NCBI GenBank assembly: GCA_963815645.1
Contig: CAWFHL010000001.1
Span: 248,001 to 312,000, forward strand
Length of the DNA: 64,000 nucleotides
Source of the DNA: JBBRHQ01 sp963815645
Lineage (GTDB): Bacteria; Actinomycetota; Thermoleophilia; Solirubrobacterales; 70-9
Reading direction: 5' to 3'
Position 1 is the stretch's first letter. The number at the start of each line of letters is the position of its first letter. Positions 31,899-41,243 of this stretch are shown here, piece by piece. The position numbers and the translations under genes are program-made. A model generated the notes under the pieces. That model was not told the origin of the DNA and ran no database searches. It saw only the letters and a program-made list of their open reading frames with translations.

Positions 31899-32421
31899 CG
31901 GCGGCGGGCCGCTGGTCTGCCCGCGCTGCGCGCTCTCCTACCCCCTCTCGGAGCGCTTCTGCCCGAGGTGCCAGATGCCGCTGGTCTACGCCGGGACCGC
32001 CGGGGAGGGCCCGGTGACCGAGACCCACGAGCGCCTGCGCAAGGTCAAGCCCCAGTACACGAGGGGCGAGCCGGTCAAGGTCGGCTTCGCACGCAACCAG
32101 GCGGAGGCCGAGCTGATCCAGGGACTGCTGCTCGAAGAGGGCATCCCGAGCTTTCTGAAGCGAAGTCGGGGTTTCGACGTTCCCGATTTCCTCGCCGCGG
32201 GGCCACGCGACGTGCTCGTCCCCGAAGCAGGAGCCGAGGCGGCGCGCGAGTTGCTCGCCGGCACCGAGACCGAGAGCGAGGCGGAGTCAGCCTCCGAGCT
32301 CGAGGGCGAAGCGGGGCTGACCGCCGCGAGCCCGGGCCCGGCCCGGCTCGCGGGATACGTCCTACTGGCGCTGCTGATCGCCGCGGCGATCGTCGGGCTG
32401 CTCTACCGGCTCACCGTCTGA
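31873..32421 (+). CDS. Zinc-ribbon / DUF2007-like membrane-anchored protein
   Basis: A 182-residue protein. The N-terminal zinc ribbon has VCPRCALSYPLSERFCPRCQMPL. A DUF2007-like signalling domain follows (about 60-130: VGFARNQAEAELIQGLLLEEGIPSFLKR to PRDVLVPEAGAEAARELL), then an acidic linker, and one C-terminal membrane helix (GYVLLALLIAAAIVGLLYRL). It starts inside the last codons of mec (26-base overlap), so the two are coupled. The role is unknown; the zinc ribbon and PII-like fold suggest sensing. Confidence 0.7.
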   Translation: MPGSWSAASGGGPLVCPRCALSYPLSERFCPRCQMPLVYAGTAGEGPVTETHERLRKVKPQYTRGEPVKVGFARNQAEAELIQGLLLEEGIPSFLKRSRGFDVPDFLAAGPRDVLVPEAGAEAARELLAGTETESEAESASELEGEAGLTAASPGPARLAGYVLLALLIAAAIVGLLYRLTV

Positions 32422-32424
32422 AAT

Positions 32425-32456
32425 GAGGACGGGCCGCTCGAGGGCGGCCCGTCCTC
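32425..32456. terminator. Perfect 13-bp hairpin between convergent genes
   Basis: GAGGACGGGCCGC (32425-32437) and GCGGCCCGTCCTC (32444-32456) pair perfectly around a six-base loop. It lies between the end of the mec operon and the end of htpX. There is a short A-rich flank (CTGAAAT) on the left and CCAAT on the right. A bidirectional terminator. Confidence 0.7.
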
Positions 32457-32488
32457 CAATCAGCCGAGGGCGTCCGTTGGAACCGACC

Positions 32489-33349
32489 TCAGCCGAGGCT
32501 GGGGCGCATCTGCCGCAGGCGGCGGACCCGCTCCTCGATCGGCGGATGGGTCGAGAACAGCCCGGCAAGGCCCTTGCTCGAGAAGGGCTTGACGATGTAG
32601 AGCGGCTCCGCAGCCTGGTTGACCTTCATCGGCATCGCCTTGGCTCCCTCCTCGAGACGCAGCAGTGCGCTGGCCAACGACTCCGGGTTACCGCAGATCT
32701 CGGCGCCTCCGGCGTCGGCCGCGAACTCGCGCTGGCGCGAGATCGAGAGCTGGATGATCGTCGCTGCGAGCGGCGCAAGGAGGACCAGGGCGAGCGAGGC
32801 GACCAGGCTCAGCGGTGACTCGTCGTCACCGCCGAACCAGAGCAGCGCGTAGCCGAGGTAGGTGATGCAGGCGCCGATTGTCGCCGCAACCGACTGGATC
32901 AGGATGTCGCGGTGCTTGACGTGGGCGAGCTCGTGGGCGAGCACGCCGCGCAGCTCGTCCTCGGAGAGCAACTGGGTGATCCCCCGGGTCACCGCCACCG
33001 CGGAGTGCTTGGGGCTGCGGCCCGTGGCGAATGCGTTGGGCTGGTCCTGGGGGATCATGTAGAGGCGCGGCATCGGCAGGCCGGCTCGGGTCGTCAGCTC
33101 GCGGACGATCTGATAGAGCCGCGGCGCCTCGGACTCGTCGATCGGCTTGGCGCCGCTCATCGCCAGCGCCAGCCGGTCGCTGAAGAAGTACGAGCCGAAG
33201 TTCATCAGCACGGCAAAGGCGAGGAAGATCAGCGCCGTGCTGGCGCCGCCGATCGCGAAGCCGATCGCGACCAGCAGCCCGGAGAGGGTCGCCAGCAGGA
33301 TCGTCGTCCGCAGGGTCGCGCCGAAGGTCGATTGCTTGGTGGTGGTCAT
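32489..33349 (-). CDS. htpX: HtpX-family zinc membrane protease
   Basis: M48B membrane protease that degrades misfolded membrane proteins. The 286-residue protein has two N-terminal membrane helices (about 14-56), the catalytic HELAH (His139, Glu140, His143) followed by VKHRD, two further helices, and the third zinc ligand region QREFAADAGGAEI. The end THPPIEERVRRLRQM is diagnostic. ATG at 33349 gives the family N-terminus (TTTKQSTFGATLRTTILLATL). Single gene, convergent with the mec operon. Confidence 0.93.
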   Translation of the reverse strand: MTTTKQSTFGATLRTTILLATLSGLLVAIGFAIGGASTALIFLAFAVLMNFGSYFFSDRLALAMSGAKPIDESEAPRLYQIVRELTTRAGLPMPRLYMIPQDQPNAFATGRSPKHSAVAVTRGITQLLSEDELRGVLAHELAHVKHRDILIQSVAATIGACITYLGYALLWFGGDDESPLSLVASLALVLLAPLAATIIQLSISRQREFAADAGGAEICGNPESLASALLRLEEGAKAMPMKVNQAAEPLYIVKPFSSKGLAGLFSTHPPIEERVRRLRQMRPSLG

Positions 33350-33499
33350 GACTGTCTCTAGCTCCTGTTTCCGAAAGCGTTGGTAGCCATTGAATGCGAC
33401 CGACATTGTGCCCGGAGGGGCGGAGATTGACCATAGGGGGAGTCCCCTAAAGGCCGGCGCGGCGCCCCCCAGCCGGGCGCTGGGGACGGTCGGCGGCTC

Positions 33500-33505
33500 T
33501 ACGCT
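33500..33505 (+). promoter_or_regulatory. Putative -10 element, leaderless start
   Basis: TACGCT six bases before the GTG at 33512 of the sensor kinase gene. Confidence 0.4.
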
Positions 33506-33511
33506 TGGGCG

Positions 33512-34469
33512 GTGCGCCGACGCGCCCTCTTCACCCAGGTGATCGCGCTCAACGCCGCTCTGGTCTGCGTCGCCGCGCTGCTCGCGGCGATCCTGGTCGG
33601 GTTGGAGATCTCCGATACGGCCGAGGTCGCCCTGCTCGTCGGCACCGCGGCAAGCCTCAGCCTGCTCGTCAACATGGCGCTGCTGCGGGCCCGCTTCGCT
33701 CCGCTCGAGCACCTGATCGAGGAGATGGAGAAGGTCGACCTGAGCCGGCCCGGCTCGAATCTGCCGCCGACGATCGACGGCAGGGGCGAGACCGAGGAGG
33801 TCGAGCGGATCGAGCTCGCCTTCATCCGCATGATGCGCCGGCTCGAGGCCGAGCGGCGCCGCGCCGGCAGCGCCGCGCTGCGCGCCCAGGAGGAGGAGCG
33901 CGCCAGGGTCGCGCGAGATCTCCACGATGAGGTAAACCAGTCCCTGACCGGGGTCCTGCTGCGGCTGGAAGCGGCCCGCGAGGCTGCGCCGCCCGAGCTC
34001 GAGGCTGAGCTTTCCGAGACAAGGGCGCTCGCCAACCAGGCGATGGAGGAGCTCCTCTCCCTGGCCAGGCAGCTGCGGCCGACAGCGCTCGACGATCTGG
34101 GGCTGAAGGCGGCGATCGCCGGGCAGGTAGATCAGATCGCGGGCGGCGACGTTCGCGCCTCACTATCCGCGGAGGGTGACTTCTCCGATCTCTCCGGCGA
34201 CGTACAGCTGGTCGTTTATCGCGTCGCCCAGGAGGCGCTCACGAACGCCACGCGGCACAGCGGCGCCTCCCAAATCGAGGTCTCGCTGCGACGGAATGGG
34301 TCCACGCGTCGAGCTGGAGGTCTCCGACGACGGCGCCGGGTTCGCCTTCTCCGAGGCGGAGGGCGGGCTCGGCCTTCCGGGGATGCGCGAGCGGGCGCTC
34401 CTGGTTGGAGGAGAGGTGGTGATCGAGTCCGGCCCCGGCCGTGGCACCACCGTGCGGCTGAGCGTCTAG
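33512..34469 (+). CDS. NarL-type sensor histidine kinase, one frameshift
   Basis: Membrane sensor kinase of the HisKA_3 class. Two helices (LFTQVIALNAALVCVAALLAAILVG and AEVALLVGTAASLSLLVNMALL) are followed by a HAMP-like stretch, the phospho-accepting H-box ARVARDLHDEVNQSLTGVLLRLEAAR, QLRPTALDDLGLKAAI and the N-box VYRVAQEALTNATRHSGAS. A one-base shift near 34300 leads to the G-box part (ELEVSDDGAGFAF, GLGLPGMRERALLVGG, GRGTTVRL). About 318 residues. The cognate regulator at 34746 lies downstream; a small divergent gene separates them. Confidence 0.82.
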
Positions 34470-34728
34470 GGAGGCTGCGGGAGATTCTCGCAGGCGCTCT
34501 CGCCGAGCGATAGCTGGACGCCGCTGGTGCCGATCTCGGCGATCAGATCGGCCTCGGCGTAGCGACGGTGCCCGACTCCGAGGTGCGGCGAGATCGCGAT
34601 CCCCTCGAAGATGTCCTGCTCGACCGCGGCGACGACCTCGGCCACCGTCCCGACCCTCTCACCGCCGGAGGCGTAGACGGTCATCCCCTTGGCAAGGTCA
34701 GATACGAGGCCGGCTCGCCCAGCTCCAT
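34466..34728 (-). CDS. PRC-barrel-like small protein, probable frameshift
   Basis: The C-terminal part GMTVYASGGERVGTVAEVVAAVEQDIFEGIAI and HRRYAEADLIAEIGTSGVQLSLG fits a PRC-barrel-type beta domain (MxVYxxDGxxVGxV). The ATG at 34728 begins ELGEPASYL in another frame, so one base is lost or gained near 34690; an ATG at 34684 would give an uninterrupted 72-residue form. It lies on the opposite strand between the kinase and response regulator genes and overlaps the kinase end by four bases. Confidence 0.5.
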
Positions 34729-34745
34729 GCTGCGAGCATAAGGGG

Positions 34746-35375
34746 ATGCGCATCCTGATCGCCGACGACCACGGGATCGTCCGCTCGGGGTTGCGACTGC
34801 TGCTCGAGCGCCAGAGCGACATCGAGGTGGTCGGCGAGGCCGCAGACGGCGCCGAGGCGCGTGAGCTCGCCGTGCGCGAGCGCCCCGACCTGGCGATCCT
34901 CGACGTGCGGATGCCGAAGCTGACCGGGCTGCAGGTCACCCGCGAGATCAAGCAGCAGGCCCCTGAGGTGGCGGTGCTGATCCTCTCCATGCATGACGAC
35001 GAGCGCTACCTGTTCGAGGCGCTGAAGGCGGGGGCGGCGGGCTACGTGCTGAAGACTCAGGCCGACACCGACCTGCTCGACGCGGTGCGGGCGGTCGAGC
35101 GCGGCGAGCCTTTCCTCACCCCGGAGGCGCAGCGGGCGGTGATCAAGGAAATGCTCGAGCGCGGGCCGGACGGGGCCGATCAGCTCACCCCCCGCGAGGA
35201 GGAGATCGTCAAGCTCGTCGCCGAGGCCAACACGACCCGCCAGATCGCCGAGATCCTCCACCTCTCCGAGAAGACGGTCGAGAACCACCGTGCCAACGCG
35301 ATGCGGAAGCTGGGGATGCGGGACCGGGTGGAGTTGGTGCGCTACGCGATCCGCAAGGGGTTGATCGACCCGTGA
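34746..35375 (+). CDS. LuxR-family (NarL-type) response regulator
   Basis: A 209-residue two-domain regulator. The receiver has ILIADDHGIVRSGL with the acidic pocket, the phospho-acceptor in LAILDVRMPKLTGL (Asp about 54), and LKTQADTDLL with the conserved lysine. The C-terminal GerE/LuxR HTH has LTPREEEIVKLVAEANTTRQIAEILHLSEKTVENHRANAMRKLGM. Partner of the HisKA_3 kinase just upstream. GTGA overlap with the acetyltransferase gene that follows. ATG at 34746 gives the canonical N-terminus. Confidence 0.92.
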   Translation: MRILIADDHGIVRSGLRLLLERQSDIEVVGEAADGAEARELAVRERPDLAILDVRMPKLTGLQVTREIKQQAPEVAVLILSMHDDERYLFEALKAGAAGYVLKTQADTDLLDAVRAVERGEPFLTPEAQRAVIKEMLERGPDGADQLTPREEEIVKLVAEANTTRQIAEILHLSEKTVENHRANAMRKLGMRDRVELVRYAIRKGLIDP

Positions 35376-36019
35376 GCGAGCGGGTCGAGGTCGGGGACAC
35401 GCGTGAGGTGCTGATCCGGCCGATCTCCTCCGATGACAAACCGGCGCTCGCGGCCGCCTTCGAGCGGCTCAGCCCCGAGTCGCGCTACCGGCGCTTCTTC
35501 GCCCCGCTGGAGAGGCTGAGCAGCAGGGACCTGGTCTACCTGACGGAGGTCGATCACCACGATCACGAGGCTCTGGTCGCGGTCGACCAGGGCAGCGAGT
35601 GGATCGTCGGGGTCGCCCGCTACGTGCGCTCCGATGACCCGGCCGAGGCCGAGGTCGCGGTCGTCGTCGCCGATCCGTGGCAGGGTCTGGGAGTCGGCTC
35701 CGCACTGCTCGAAAGGCTGGTCGAGCGCGCCCGGGGAGAGGGGATCCGCCAGTTCGTGGCGATCGTCCTCAGCGAGAATGAGGAGGCGCTGGAGATGTTT
35801 CGCGGCCTCGCTCCCGACGGGTCATGGATCCGCCGGGCCGGCTTCGGGCAGAGCGAGATGCTGATTGAACTGCCGGAGGCCGGCGACCTCGCCGGGTCCC
35901 GGCTCGGCCGGGTGCTGAGCACGGTTGCTCGCGAGGGGCCGAGGGTCAATCCCTGGACCGTGCTGCGCCGGGCGATCCTCAGGCGCCCGACCGAGGAGAT
36001 GAAGCTGCCGGAGCGATAA
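35372..36019 (+). CDS. GNAT-family N-acetyltransferase
   Basis: A 215-residue acetyltransferase: VLIRPISSDDKPALAAAFERLSPESRYRRFFAP at the N-terminus (typical of Pat-like and related GNATs), VAVVVADPWQGLGVGSALLERLVERA with the acetyl-CoA-binding Q-x-x-G-x-G, and FVAIVLSENEEALEMFRGLAP. The substrate is unknown; similar actinobacterial proteins acetylate proteins or small molecules. The C-terminal 50 residues are basic and lack a recognised domain. The GTG overlaps the response-regulator stop by four bases, so it is in the same operon. Confidence 0.87.
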   Translation: MSERVEVGDTREVLIRPISSDDKPALAAAFERLSPESRYRRFFAPLERLSSRDLVYLTEVDHHDHEALVAVDQGSEWIVGVARYVRSDDPAEAEVAVVVADPWQGLGVGSALLERLVERARGEGIRQFVAIVLSENEEALEMFRGLAPDGSWIRRAGFGQSEMLIELPEAGDLAGSRLGRVLSTVAREGPRVNPWTVLRRAILRRPTEEMKLPER

Positions 36020-36032
36020 CCGACCGTTTCGC

Positions 36033-36038
36033 TAGGAT
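36033..36038 (+). promoter_or_regulatory. Putative -10 element, leaderless start
   Basis: TAGGAT nine bases before the ATG of the Rrf2 gene at 36048. Confidence 0.42.
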
Positions 36039-36047
36039 TTCTGGTAG

Positions 36048-36518
36048 ATGCTGTTCTCGACCAAAGCCGAGTATGGGGTGCGCCTGATGGTCGAGCTGGG
36101 GCGCCAGCCCAGCTCCGAGCCGGTTTCGCTGAGCGCCGTGGCGGAAGCCGAGCGACTGCCGCTCTCCTACCTCGAGCACCTGGTCGCGAAGCTGCGCAAG
36201 GCCGGGCTGGTCACCTCGACTCGCGGTGCCCACGGCGGCTACCGCCTCGCCAAGCCGGCCACCGAGATCACCATGGACGAGGTGGTCGAGGCCCTCGAGG
36301 GGCGGATCGCCCCGATGGAGTGCTTCCACGAGCGCCCCGAGGGCAAGGTTCTGTGCTCGCACGAGAGCGACGGCGATCACGCCTGTTCGACCAAGCTTCT
36401 GTGGACCAGGGTCCAGGGCGGTGTCAACCGTGCCCTGGCGAAGACGACGCTGGCCGAGCTGGTCGATTTCGGCGCCGCCGCCGCCCGTGCCGAGGAGCCG
36501 GTCGGCAGCGCGGCCTAG
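36048..36518 (+). CDS. Rrf2-family iron-sulfur or cysteine-responsive regulator
   Basis: A 156-residue Rrf2/IscR/CymR-type repressor: STKAEYGVRLMVELGRQ, the winged helix VAEAERLPLSYLEHLVAKLRKAGLVTSTRGAHGGYRLAKP, and a dimerisation helix. Three cysteines (Cys92, Cys103, Cys113) lie where IscR-type proteins bind a [2Fe-2S] cluster, though the spacing is wider than in E. coli IscR. It heads the sufC-sufS operon, so regulation of iron-sulfur assembly is the likely job; the 28-base element before the cysteine genes is another possible target. Confidence 0.85.
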   Translation: MLFSTKAEYGVRLMVELGRQPSSEPVSLSAVAEAERLPLSYLEHLVAKLRKAGLVTSTRGAHGGYRLAKPATEITMDEVVEALEGRIAPMECFHERPEGKVLCSHESDGDHACSTKLLWTRVQGGVNRALAKTTLAELVDFGAAAARAEEPVGSAA

Positions 36519-36547
36519 CCCACCACCAACCCAAACAACGGAGACGA

Positions 36548-37312
<765 letters not shown>

Positions 37313-37332
37313 GCCGCCCGCCTCGCTGCCAG

Positions 37333-38589
37333 ATGGAGCCGGCGGCAACGGGCACCCAAGCGGCGCTCGACGTCGCCAAGCTGCGGGACTCCTTCCCGGC
37401 GCTCTCGCGCAAGGTCCACGGCCACCCGCTCGCCTATCTGGACAGCGGCGCCAGTGCCCAGCGGGTGCTCGCCTCGATCCAGGCGGTGGACCGCTACGAG
37501 CGCCGCCACCACTCCAACGTCCACCGCGGCTCCCACACGCTCTCCGCTGAGGCGACCTCCGCGTACGAGGGAGCGAGGGCCACTGTCGCCGACCACCTCG
37601 GAGCCGCCGACCGGCGGGAGGTCGTCTTCGTCCGCAACGCGACCGAGGCGATCAACCTTGTCGCCCGCGCCTGGGGCGACGCAAACATCCGCGAGGGCGA
37701 CCGGATCCTGCTGACCGAGATGGAGCATCACTCCAACGTCATCCCCTGGCAGCAGCTGGCGGAGCGTAGCGGCGCCGGGATCGACTGGGCCCCGGTCAGC
37801 GACGAGGGACGGCTCGAGCTCGGCGCCTTCGTCGAGCTGCTCGAGCGCGGACCGAAGCTTGTCGCGGTGACCCACGTCTCCAACGTGCTCGGGACTGAGA
37901 ACCCGATCGCCGAGATCGCCCGCCTCGCCCACGACGCCGGCGCCCTGCTCCTGGTCGACGGCGCCCAGGCGGCGCCGAAGCACCCGCTCGACGTCTCGGC
38001 GCTGGGGGCCGACTTCTACGCGGTCACCGGTCACAAGCTCTACGGGCCGACTGGGATCGGCGCCCTCTGGGGGCGGTTCGAGCTGCTCGAGGCGATGCCG
38101 CCGTTCCTGGGCGGGGGATCGATGATCCGCAAGGTGACCAGAACGGGGACGACCTATGCGGATCCCCCGGCGCGCTTCGAGGCGGGAACCCCGGCAATCG
38201 CCCAGGCGATCGGGATGGCGGCGGCGCTGCGCTGGCTCGACGGGCTAGGAATGGAGGCGGTCCTCGCCCACGAGCGCGAGATCTCCGACTACGCTCTGGA
38301 GCGGGTCGCCACGGTCCCGGGCCTGCGGGTATTCGGTCCGCCCCGCTCGGAGGAGCGAACCGGCCCCGTCTCCTTCGAGATCGAGGGTCTGCACCCCCAC
38401 GACGTCGCCGAGATCCTCGACCGCCACGGGATCGCGGTTCGCGCCGGACACCACTGCGCCCAGCCACTGATGGAACGCCTCGGGGTCGCCGCCACCACCC
38501 GCGCCTCCTTCGCTGTCCACACCACCCGTGAGGAGATCGACCGCCTGGTCGAAGGCCTGTTCGACGCCCGCCGCGTCTTCCGCCTCTGA
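37333..38589 (+). CDS. sufS: SufS, cysteine desulfurase
   Basis: PLP enzyme of class II that takes sulfur from cysteine for iron-sulfur assembly, 418 residues. KVHGHPLAYLDSGASAQRVLA, FVRNATEAINLVARAW, TEMEHHSNVIPWQQLAE, VDGAQAAPKHPLDV, PLP lysine in TGHKLYGPTGIG (Lys235) and the sulfur-carrying cysteine in RAGHHCAQPLMERLG (Cys375) are present. It is the last gene of the rrf2-sufC-sufS operon; sulfur is expected to pass to SufU (41244). Confidence 0.95.
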   Translation: MEPAATGTQAALDVAKLRDSFPALSRKVHGHPLAYLDSGASAQRVLASIQAVDRYERRHHSNVHRGSHTLSAEATSAYEGARATVADHLGAADRREVVFVRNATEAINLVARAWGDANIREGDRILLTEMEHHSNVIPWQQLAERSGAGIDWAPVSDEGRLELGAFVELLERGPKLVAVTHVSNVLGTENPIAEIARLAHDAGALLLVDGAQAAPKHPLDVSALGADFYAVTGHKLYGPTGIGALWGRFELLEAMPPFLGGGSMIRKVTRTGTTYADPPARFEAGTPAIAQAIGMAAALRWLDGLGMEAVLAHEREISDYALERVATVPGLRVFGPPRSEERTGPVSFEIEGLHPHDVAEILDRHGIAVRAGHHCAQPLMERLGVAATTRASFAVHTTREEIDRLVEGLFDARRVFRL

Positions 38590-38642
38590 GAGGCGGCTTG
38601 CGGGCACGCGAGGTGCAGCAGTTCCGAGCCGCGGATGGGCGC

Positions 38643-40607
38643 TCAGAGCTCGCAGCCGCGGGGGCCGAGGTCGCGCCCCGGGCCGGGCCGGCAGCGGTCC
38701 CGGCCGCGGCCGCCGAAGAGCCGGTCGGCGCCGCTGTTGCCGAAGAGGCGGTCCGAGCCGGCATTGCCGAAGAGGCGGTCGGGGCCCGCCCCGCCGCGCA
38801 GAAAGTCGCTTCCCGGGCCGCCGAAGAGTCGGTCGGCCCAGCCGTTCCCGCAGAGCATGTCGTTGCCGCCCCGGCCGAATGCCGTGTCGCGTCCGGACAG
38901 GGCGTCGATCACGTCGCGGCGGTTGGTGCCGACGATCCGGTCGGCGCCAGGCGTGCCGGCGATCGTCACCGCGACCCCGTGGCAGCGGCCGAGCCCGCGC
39001 CTGAAGCTGACCACGCCGTGATCTGAGCGAGAGGCGGCGTAGACCGAGCGGCCGTCGGGACTGACCGCGACCGCCTCGAGTCCGGCGAGGCCGGAGCTCT
39101 GGCCGGCGAAGCCGGGGATCCCAGCCGCCTCGCAGGCCCTGGTACCGCTCGGGCCCGCGGCGACGTCGCCGCTCCAGCAGCCGCGCACGAAGGGCGCTCC
39201 GGCCCGGTTCAGCCCGAAGGCGGTCAGCGTCGCGTACTGGTTGGCGACGTAGAGGCTGCGTCCGTCCGGGGCCGCGACGATCTCGAACGGCGAGTTGAGG
39301 GGCGTGCCGCTGCCGCCACCGGTCACCACCGGCAGCGCCGCGCAGGCACCGCTGCCCCCGAAGAAGCTGGTGGCCTGCTCGCCGGTCACGCAGCCGGAGA
39401 AGACCAGCTTGCCGCCGGGGGCGGTGCGGCGGAAGCGGCTGATCGCGTCGTCGTCGCGGGAGACGGCGTAGATCCAGCGCCCGCGCGGGTCTGCGGCCAG
39501 CGAGAATGGCAGGTCGAGACCGGATTCAGCACCGGTCGCGTTCGCCTTGGGGAGCGGCGAGCAGACCCCGGCGCCGGCGGGAGGCGGCGTCGCGTCGAGG
39601 TCGCCGGCGACGCAGCCTCCCCAGGTGAGGCGCCCCGTGCGGCGGTTGCGGAAGAGCCGCACGATTGCGTCGTCGGATACTGCCGAGACGTAGAGCTGGC
39701 GCCCGTCTGGGCTTAGCGCGAACGATTCCGCGCCCGCCAGGCCCGAGCCGTCGCCTCCCGAGGCGGCGGCCGGGACCAGCCGCGTGCAGTTGTTGAGGCC
39801 GGCCGGCCCGAGGTCGGCGTTGCCGGCGAGGCAACCGCCCCAGCTCAAGGCGCCGGTCCGGCGGTTGCGGAACATGCGGACGACCGAGGCGTCGTCGCCG
39901 GAGGCGACGTAGAGGTGGCGCCCGTCCGGGGTGAGCAGGATTCCGCTCGGGTCGGAGATCCCGGTGTCAGCCCCGCCGGGGAGGCTGGTCGGGAGCTGCC
40001 GGCAGGCGTTCGAGCCGCCCGGGCCGGTGATCGAGTCGGAGGAAAGGCAGGTGCGGAAGCCGAGCTGGCCGGTCTTCGGGTTGCGGTTGAAGATCGCGAT
40101 TCCACTATCGCCGGCGAGGGTCGCGTAGAGCTGTCGGCCGTTCGGGCTGATCGCCAGCCCCTTCGGCAGGTGCAGCCCGGAGTCGTCTCCGCCCCCGTGG
40201 TTGGTGGAGATCGCAATGCAGGCACCCGAGCCGCCGGGGAATGGGCCGCTCTCGGTCTCGCCCGTGATGCAGCCAGCCCGGCGCAGGGCGCCGGTGCGGC
40301 GATCGCGGACGAAGCGGACCACTGCCGAGCTCTGGGTCGCGGCCACGTAGACCGTGCGGCCCTCCGGTCCGGCGACGATCCCCCGCGGCTGCTCGAGCCC
40401 GCTCGCGTCGCCGTTCGGCCCGCTCACCCCGGCCCGTTCGCAGGCGCCGTTGCCGGACCCCGTCAGCACCCCGTCGTCGGCGGAGAGGCAGCCGCGGAAG
40501 ACGAGGTCACCGACGCGGACGGGATTTGGGGCCGCAAAACCCTGGGCCGCGGCCAGCAGGATCATCGTGCAGAACCCGCCGACGGCGGCTGCGAACGTCC
40601 CTCTCAT
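38643..40607 (-). CDS. Secreted beta-propeller protein with C-terminal RTX calcium-binding repeats
   Basis: A 654-residue exported protein. A signal peptide (about 1-26) is followed by YncE/lactonase-like propeller blades. Each has a P-x-G-x-x-x-Y-V/A pattern (PDGRHLYVASGDDASVVRMFRNRRTGALSWGGC) and a cysteine pair GC...AC about 15-25 residues apart, suggesting one disulfide per blade. Residues about 540-645 are hemolysin-type nonapeptides (GGPGSDFLRGGAGPDRLFGNAGSDRLFGN). No catalytic motif is recognised. GGGAGG-type Shine-Dalgarno and a promoter at 40636-40665. A surface adhesion or calcium-dependent role is inference. Confidence 0.8.
   Translation of the reverse strand: MRGTFAAAVGGFCTMILLAAAQGFAAPNPVRVGDLVFRGCLSADDGVLTGSGNGACERAGVSGPNGDASGLEQPRGIVAGPEGRTVYVAATQSSAVVRFVRDRRTGALRRAGCITGETESGPFPGGSGACIAISTNHGGGDDSGLHLPKGLAISPNGRQLYATLAGDSGIAIFNRNPKTGQLGFRTCLSSDSITGPGGSNACRQLPTSLPGGADTGISDPSGILLTPDGRHLYVASGDDASVVRMFRNRRTGALSWGGCLAGNADLGPAGLNNCTRLVPAAASGGDGSGLAGAESFALSPDGRQLYVSAVSDDAIVRLFRNRRTGRLTWGGCVAGDLDATPPPAGAGVCSPLPKANATGAESGLDLPFSLAADPRGRWIYAVSRDDDAISRFRRTAPGGKLVFSGCVTGEQATSFFGGSGACAALPVVTGGGSGTPLNSPFEIVAAPDGRSLYVANQYATLTAFGLNRAGAPFVRGCWSGDVAAGPSGTRACEAAGIPGFAGQSSGLAGLEAVAVSPDGRSVYAASRSDHGVVSFRRGLGRCHGVAVTIAGTPGADRIVGTNRRDVIDALSGRDTAFGRGGNDMLCGNGWADRLFGGPGSDFLRGGAGPDRLFGNAGSDRLFGNSGADRLFGGRGRDRCRPGPGRDLGPRGCEL
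38655..38970 (-). repeat. DNA encoding tandem RTX nonapeptides
   Basis: Imperfect tandem 27-base units encode G-G-x-G-x-D-x-L-x repeats (GNAGSDRLF, GNSGADRLF, GGRGRDRC). The similarity between units at DNA level makes this stretch prone to slippage or misassembly. Confidence 0.7.
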
Positions 40608-40635
40608 CGTCCTCCCTGACGCTCGTACTCGGGCC

Positions 40636-40665
40636 ACATTAGGCCACGCCCAATTCGGAATGCAA
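40636..40665 (-). promoter_or_regulatory. Sigma-70-type promoter for the propeller gene
   Basis: On the minus strand TTGCAT (40665-40660) and TAATGT (40641-40636) are 18 bases apart in an AT-richer pocket; the start codon at 40607 follows with a Shine-Dalgarno. Confidence 0.55.
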
Positions 40666-40788
40666 CCCTTGAACCAGCCCGGGTTCTTTGCCGGACCGAG
40701 TTCCACGGAGACCGTTTTGGTTGGTTTCCACCAAGTGAAGTTTGATCTCACTGTGGAGGAAATTGCAGTCTCAGCGGCGGCGCCGGGG

Positions 40789-41172
40789 TCAGTCGACCGC
40801 GGCGATCCGGGAGCGGTCGGCGCGGCAGATGATCCCGAGAGCAGCACTCCCGTAGCGCCGGGTGCGCGAGTAATAGGCGCCCGAGGAGAGCGCCTGGACC
40901 TTCACCTTCCAGGCGCCGCTGTCCTCGCTGCGGTCGGCTCCGATCAGCTTGTCGGGTCCGCTGCGAATCCGGTAGAGCCTCACCTTGCGGTGGGCGATGC
41001 AGAAGGCGTTCCGGGAGTGGATCTTGCCGTGGAAGGCCGGGAACTTCTTGCTCATGTAGAGGTGGGTGTTGAAGGTCTTGCCGGCGCCGGCGGGCGCGGC
41101 GAGGGCGCCAAGCAGGGCGAGGGGGACGAGGGCTGCGGCGAGGCGGATGCGGCGATTCCATCGCGCGGTCAT
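40789..41172 (-). CDS. Small secreted protein of a Thermoleophilia family
   Basis: A 127-residue exported protein. Signal peptide RIRLAAALVPLALLGALAAPAGAG, then FHGKIHSRNAFCIAHRKVRLYRIRSGPDKLIG, SGAWKVKVQALSSGAYYSRTRRY and GIICRADRSRIA. The arrangement (FxGKVxS-x-x-x-C, R-K-V-x-L-x-R, G-x-Y-Y-A-x-V, C-x-A-x-x-S) matches a very common secreted beta-sandwich family in this class, with two cysteines that probably form a disulfide. Function unknown. GGAGG precedes the ATG at 41172. Confidence 0.72.
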   Translation of the reverse strand: MTARWNRRIRLAAALVPLALLGALAAPAGAGKTFNTHLYMSKKFPAFHGKIHSRNAFCIAHRKVRLYRIRSGPDKLIGADRSEDSGAWKVKVQALSSGAYYSRTRRYGSAALGIICRADRSRIAAVD

Positions 41173-41230
41173 GGTGGGCCTCCAATCGAAGTTCTGACCG
41201 CGACTCTAGGACGACCCGCCGGCGGCTGCG

Positions 41231-41236
41231 TACCCT
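41231..41236 (+). promoter_or_regulatory. Putative -10 element, leaderless start
   Basis: TACCCT seven bases before the ATG of sufU at 41244, no Shine-Dalgarno. Confidence 0.42.
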
Positions 41237-41243
41237 TGGACGT

